Part shown: positions 61,735-64,000 of the stretch, one piece after another
Layout of the letters: each line of letters begins with the position of its first letter
Position numbering within the stretch: the stretch's first letter is position 1
Origin: Hymenobacter latericoloratus
Lineage (GTDB): Bacteria; Bacteroidota; Bacteroidia; Cytophagales; Hymenobacteraceae
Length of the DNA: 64,000 nucleotides
NCBI RefSeq assembly: GCF_014199535.1
Contig: NZ_JACHNV010000007.1
Location: forward strand, 110,158-174,157
Direction: 5' to 3'
The notes under the pieces: model-generated
Told to the model about the DNA's origin: nothing
The model's input: only the letters and a program-made list of their open reading frames with translations
The model's database searches: none
Position numbers and translations under genes: made by a program

Positions 61735-63927
61735 GTGCTTTCGGCGGCCGGCGCCTTTCTTTTCCCTGTGTCTGCTTCGCTTCCGAATTTGCTTCCGGCG
61801 GATGACTTTCTGCCCGCCCTGCTCGACCTCTCCCTGAGCGGAGTAGTACTCTACACTCCCCTGACCAACGCGGCAGGAGAGGTAGTGGATTTCCGCTTTG
61901 CCTACGTAAATCCGGCGGCCCAGCGCCTGCTGGGGGTGCCGGCCCAACCGGCTACTACCTACCTGCAGCAATTTCCCGAAACGCTGACCAACGGGGCGTT
62001 TGCCTTTCACCGCGACGCCTTCCGCTCCGAGCAGCCTGCTACCTTTAACTTAAACTACCAGGCCGGCGGCTACGATACGTACTGCCGGGTGGCCGGCCGA
62101 CGCCTGGGCCAGCACCTGGTGGTAAGCTTCACCCTGAGCCAGGAGCAGGACCGCAACCAGGTGGAGCAGGCCCTGCGGGAAAGCCAGGCCCGGGAGCAGG
62201 CCGCCCGCGCCCAAGCCGAGCGGCAGCGCGCCCACCTGGAGCGCCTGTTCAGGCAGGCTCCGGCCGCCATCTGCATTCTGGCTGGACCCGAGCTGGTATT
62301 TGAGTTGGTTAATCCGGTTTACCAGCAGTTCTTTCCCGAGCGCCAGCTGCTGGGCAAGCCGCTGCGGGAAGCTCTGCCGGAACTGGCCGACCACGCTGCG
62401 TACTACACCATGCGGGAGGTGTTTGATACGGGCGTAACCAAGTGGCAGCAGGCCCTGCCCATACCCCGGGCGCACCCCGATACCGGGGAGCCCCAGGACC
62501 GGTACTTCAACTACATCCAGCAGGCGCGCTACGACGAGAACGGCCAGATTGATGGCGTGCTGGTGTTTGGCGTTGAGGTGACGGAGTTGGTGCTGGCCCA
62601 GCGCCATACTCAGGACCTGCAGGCCCAGATCCTCCACAATACCCAACTTCTGATTCAGGAGCGCCACACGTTTTTCCAGGTATTTGCCAACACCCCCGCC
62701 GCCATCTGCATTCAGCGCGGCCCCGAGCACCGCTACGAGTACGCCAACGCCGCGTACCTGCAGTTTTTTCCGGGGCGCCAGATTCTGGGCCAGACGGTGG
62801 CCGAGGCCCTGCCCGAAACGGTGGAAAGCGGCGTGGTGGCCCTGCTCGACCATGTGTACCAGACGGGCGAAACGTATTACGGCGAAGAGCTGCCCCTGCT
62901 GATTGCCCAGCCCGAAGGTCCGCCGAAGTGGATGTACTTCACCTTCACGTACCAGGCCTTCCGCGAAAACGGCGAGATAGTGGGCATCTCCACCTTCGCC
63001 TACAACGTAGCCGACCAGGTGCTGGCCCGGCGGCAGCGCGAAATGCAGGAGCAGCGCCTGCGGCAGATTTTTGCCCAGGCACCCGTGGCTATTTTCGTGC
63101 TCAGCGGCCCCGAGCACACGATGGAAATCGTGAATCCGGCCATGAGCGAGTTGATTGGCCAGCCCCGGGAGCAACTGCTGGGGCGCCCTTATTTCGAAGC
63201 CGTGCCCGAACTCGCTACCCAGGGCTACCCGGAGTTTCTGGCGGAAGTCTGGCGTACGGGCAAGCCGTTGGCCCTGCAGGAGCAGCCGGCCAAACTGCGG
63301 CGCCATCAGCCCCAGGAAACGGGCTACTTTACCTTTGTGTACCAGCCCTTGCACGACGCGCAGGGAAACATGACGGACATAATGTGCGTGGCCGTGGACG
63401 TAACCGACCAGGTGGTGGCCCGCCAGCAGGTGCAGGTTCTCAACGAGGCCCTGCAGACCGCCAACGACGAGCTAAACAAAACCAACGCCCAGCTCACCCG
63501 CACCAACATCGACCTGGATACGTTCGTGTACACGGCCTCCCACGACCTGAAAGCGCCCATCACCAACATTGAAAGCATTACGCTGGCCCTGCGCGAGCAC
63601 CTTCCGCCCGAAACTCAACAGGATGAGCTGGTAAGCCAGCTGCTGGGGCTGCTCGACCACACGGTGGCGCGCTTTCAGCTGACCATCTCGCAGCTCACGG
63701 ACCTGTCGAAGCTGCAGCTGGCCCACACTGGCGCCGCCGAACCCCTGCTGCTGGCGGCCGTGGTGGACGATGTGCGCCTGGACCTGACCCCCGACCTGCA
63801 AGCCGCCGGTGCCCGGCTTACCGTGGAGGTAGCCCCCGATTTGCTGGTTTCCTTTGCCCCGCAGAATCTGCGCAGCATTGTGTACAACCTGCTTAGCAAC
63901 GCCGTTAAGAGGGTGTTGGGGAATTAG
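61735..63927 (+). CDS. Multi-PAS sensor histidine kinase, 3' end disrupted
   Basis: The longest frame begins at GTG 61735; no ATG is available before the first PAS domain. Four PAS-like domains lie at about 20-130, 165-280, 310-425 and 440-560 (LRQIFAQAPVAIFVLSGPEHT), then HisKA with His603 in YTASHDLKAPITN. HATPase_c begins (NLRSIVYNLLSNAVK) but the frame then reads RVLGN and stops. The homologous kinases in this window continue with Y.(H)PDRP after that lysine. The ATPase domain is therefore missing, and kinase activity would be lost. An inserted element probably begins at about 63909. Confidence 0.85.
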   Translation: MLSAAGAFLFPVSASLPNLLPADDFLPALLDLSLSGVVLYTPLTNAAGEVVDFRFAYVNPAAQRLLGVPAQPATTYLQQFPETLTNGAFAFHRDAFRSEQPATFNLNYQAGGYDTYCRVAGRRLGQHLVVSFTLSQEQDRNQVEQALRESQAREQAARAQAERQRAHLERLFRQAPAAICILAGPELVFELVNPVYQQFFPERQLLGKPLREALPELADHAAYYTMREVFDTGVTKWQQALPIPRAHPDTGEPQDRYFNYIQQARYDENGQIDGVLVFGVEVTELVLAQRHTQDLQAQILHNTQLLIQERHTFFQVFANTPAAICIQRGPEHRYEYANAAYLQFFPGRQILGQTVAEALPETVESGVVALLDHVYQTGETYYGEELPLLIAQPEGPPKWMYFTFTYQAFRENGEIVGISTFAYNVADQVLARRQREMQEQRLRQIFAQAPVAIFVLSGPEHTMEIVNPAMSELIGQPREQLLGRPYFEAVPELATQGYPEFLAEVWRTGKPLALQEQPAKLRRHQPQETGYFTFVYQPLHDAQGNMTDIMCVAVDVTDQVVARQQVQVLNEALQTANDELNKTNAQLTRTNIDLDTFVYTASHDLKAPITNIESITLALREHLPPETQQDELVSQLLGLLDHTVARFQLTISQLTDLSKLQLAHTGAAEPLLLAAVVDDVRLDLTPDLQAAGARLTVEVAPDLLVSFAPQNLRSIVYNLLSNAVKRVLGN

Positions 63928-64000
63928 CAGCCGGCTAAAAGAAGACGAGTCAGTAAGTTGGGGCGGGAGTTCCTAGGCTCTCACCCCATTATGGTTGACG
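63909..64000. mobile_element. Probable insertion-sequence left end (IS5-like), continues beyond window
   Basis: Immediately after the codon for Lys in NLLSNAVK the DNA changes to gagggtgttggggaatta, resembling the terminal gagggtgtt of IS5-family elements, next to ttaa (possible YTAR target site). An ATG at 63991 could start its transposase. The right end, the other inverted repeat and the duplication cannot be seen. Confidence 0.45.

Overview
The window is high-GC Bacteroidota chromosome, most like Hymenobacter (inferred from content, not from a database search). The indicators are type IX secretion C-terminal sorting domains on two exported proteins, several PAS-rich histidine kinases with the YTASHDL(K/Q)xP phosphoacceptor block, TAnnTTTG-like -7 promoter elements, rare Shine-Dalgarno sequences and many small lineage-type hypothetical proteins. 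Long perfect hairpins close most convergent gene pairs. I saw no rRNA, tRNA or CRISPR array.

Layout. 1-13 kb: the end of a CheB-type protein, a DUF3140 protein, a four-PAS kinase, an M61 peptidase with a PDZ domain, a universal stress protein, a ThuA-like lipoprotein, an M28 peptidase and the RNA ligase RtcB. 13-25 kb: SelO, a leucine-rich-repeat protein kinase, MsrB, a UvrA2-type ABC ATPase lacking the UvrB-binding insert, a SAM methyltransferase, an SDR enzyme and a kinase/response-regulator pair. 25-32 kb: a STAS protein, three small unknown genes, an RsbQ-like hydrolase overlapping a PAS histidine kinase, and a GntA-like (YqcI/YcgG) heme N-hydroxylase overlapping a DUF1989 gene. 32-43 kb: a Tat-exported amine oxidase, a seven-repeat T9SS protein, a DUF937-OmpA protein, a CE15-like esterase with nested carbohydrate-binding modules, a Tat-leader SDR, a monooxygenase gene broken by one nonsense codon, and a PNPOx protein.

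43-57 kb is the most system-like part. A long minus-strand series runs from a YbjN-like protein through PspA, an OB-fold YqiJ-like membrane protein, a bacterial PH-like membrane protein, a 37-residue hydrophobic peptide, a flotillin and a giant AAA+ 'DNA repair ATPase' to a tail of DUF3592 membrane proteins. A divergent XRE regulator with an inactivated S24 domain and a palindromic operator sits at its head. The combination suggests a membrane-stress or membrane-remodelling machine. The locus is also a hot spot for repeats: a paired inverted element lies in frame inside the ATPase, a second low-complexity insert lies 50 codons away, a repeat-bracketed secreted-protein gene sits between ATPase and flotillin, and a decayed copy of the ATPase 3' end lies between two DUF3592 genes.

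57-64 kb holds a SpoIIAA-like protein, an alpha/beta hydrolase, a phytoene-desaturase-like oxidoreductase, a J-domain-like protein and a second four-PAS kinase. That kinase stops abruptly inside its ATPase domain where an insertion-sequence end appears to begin, and the element runs off the right edge.
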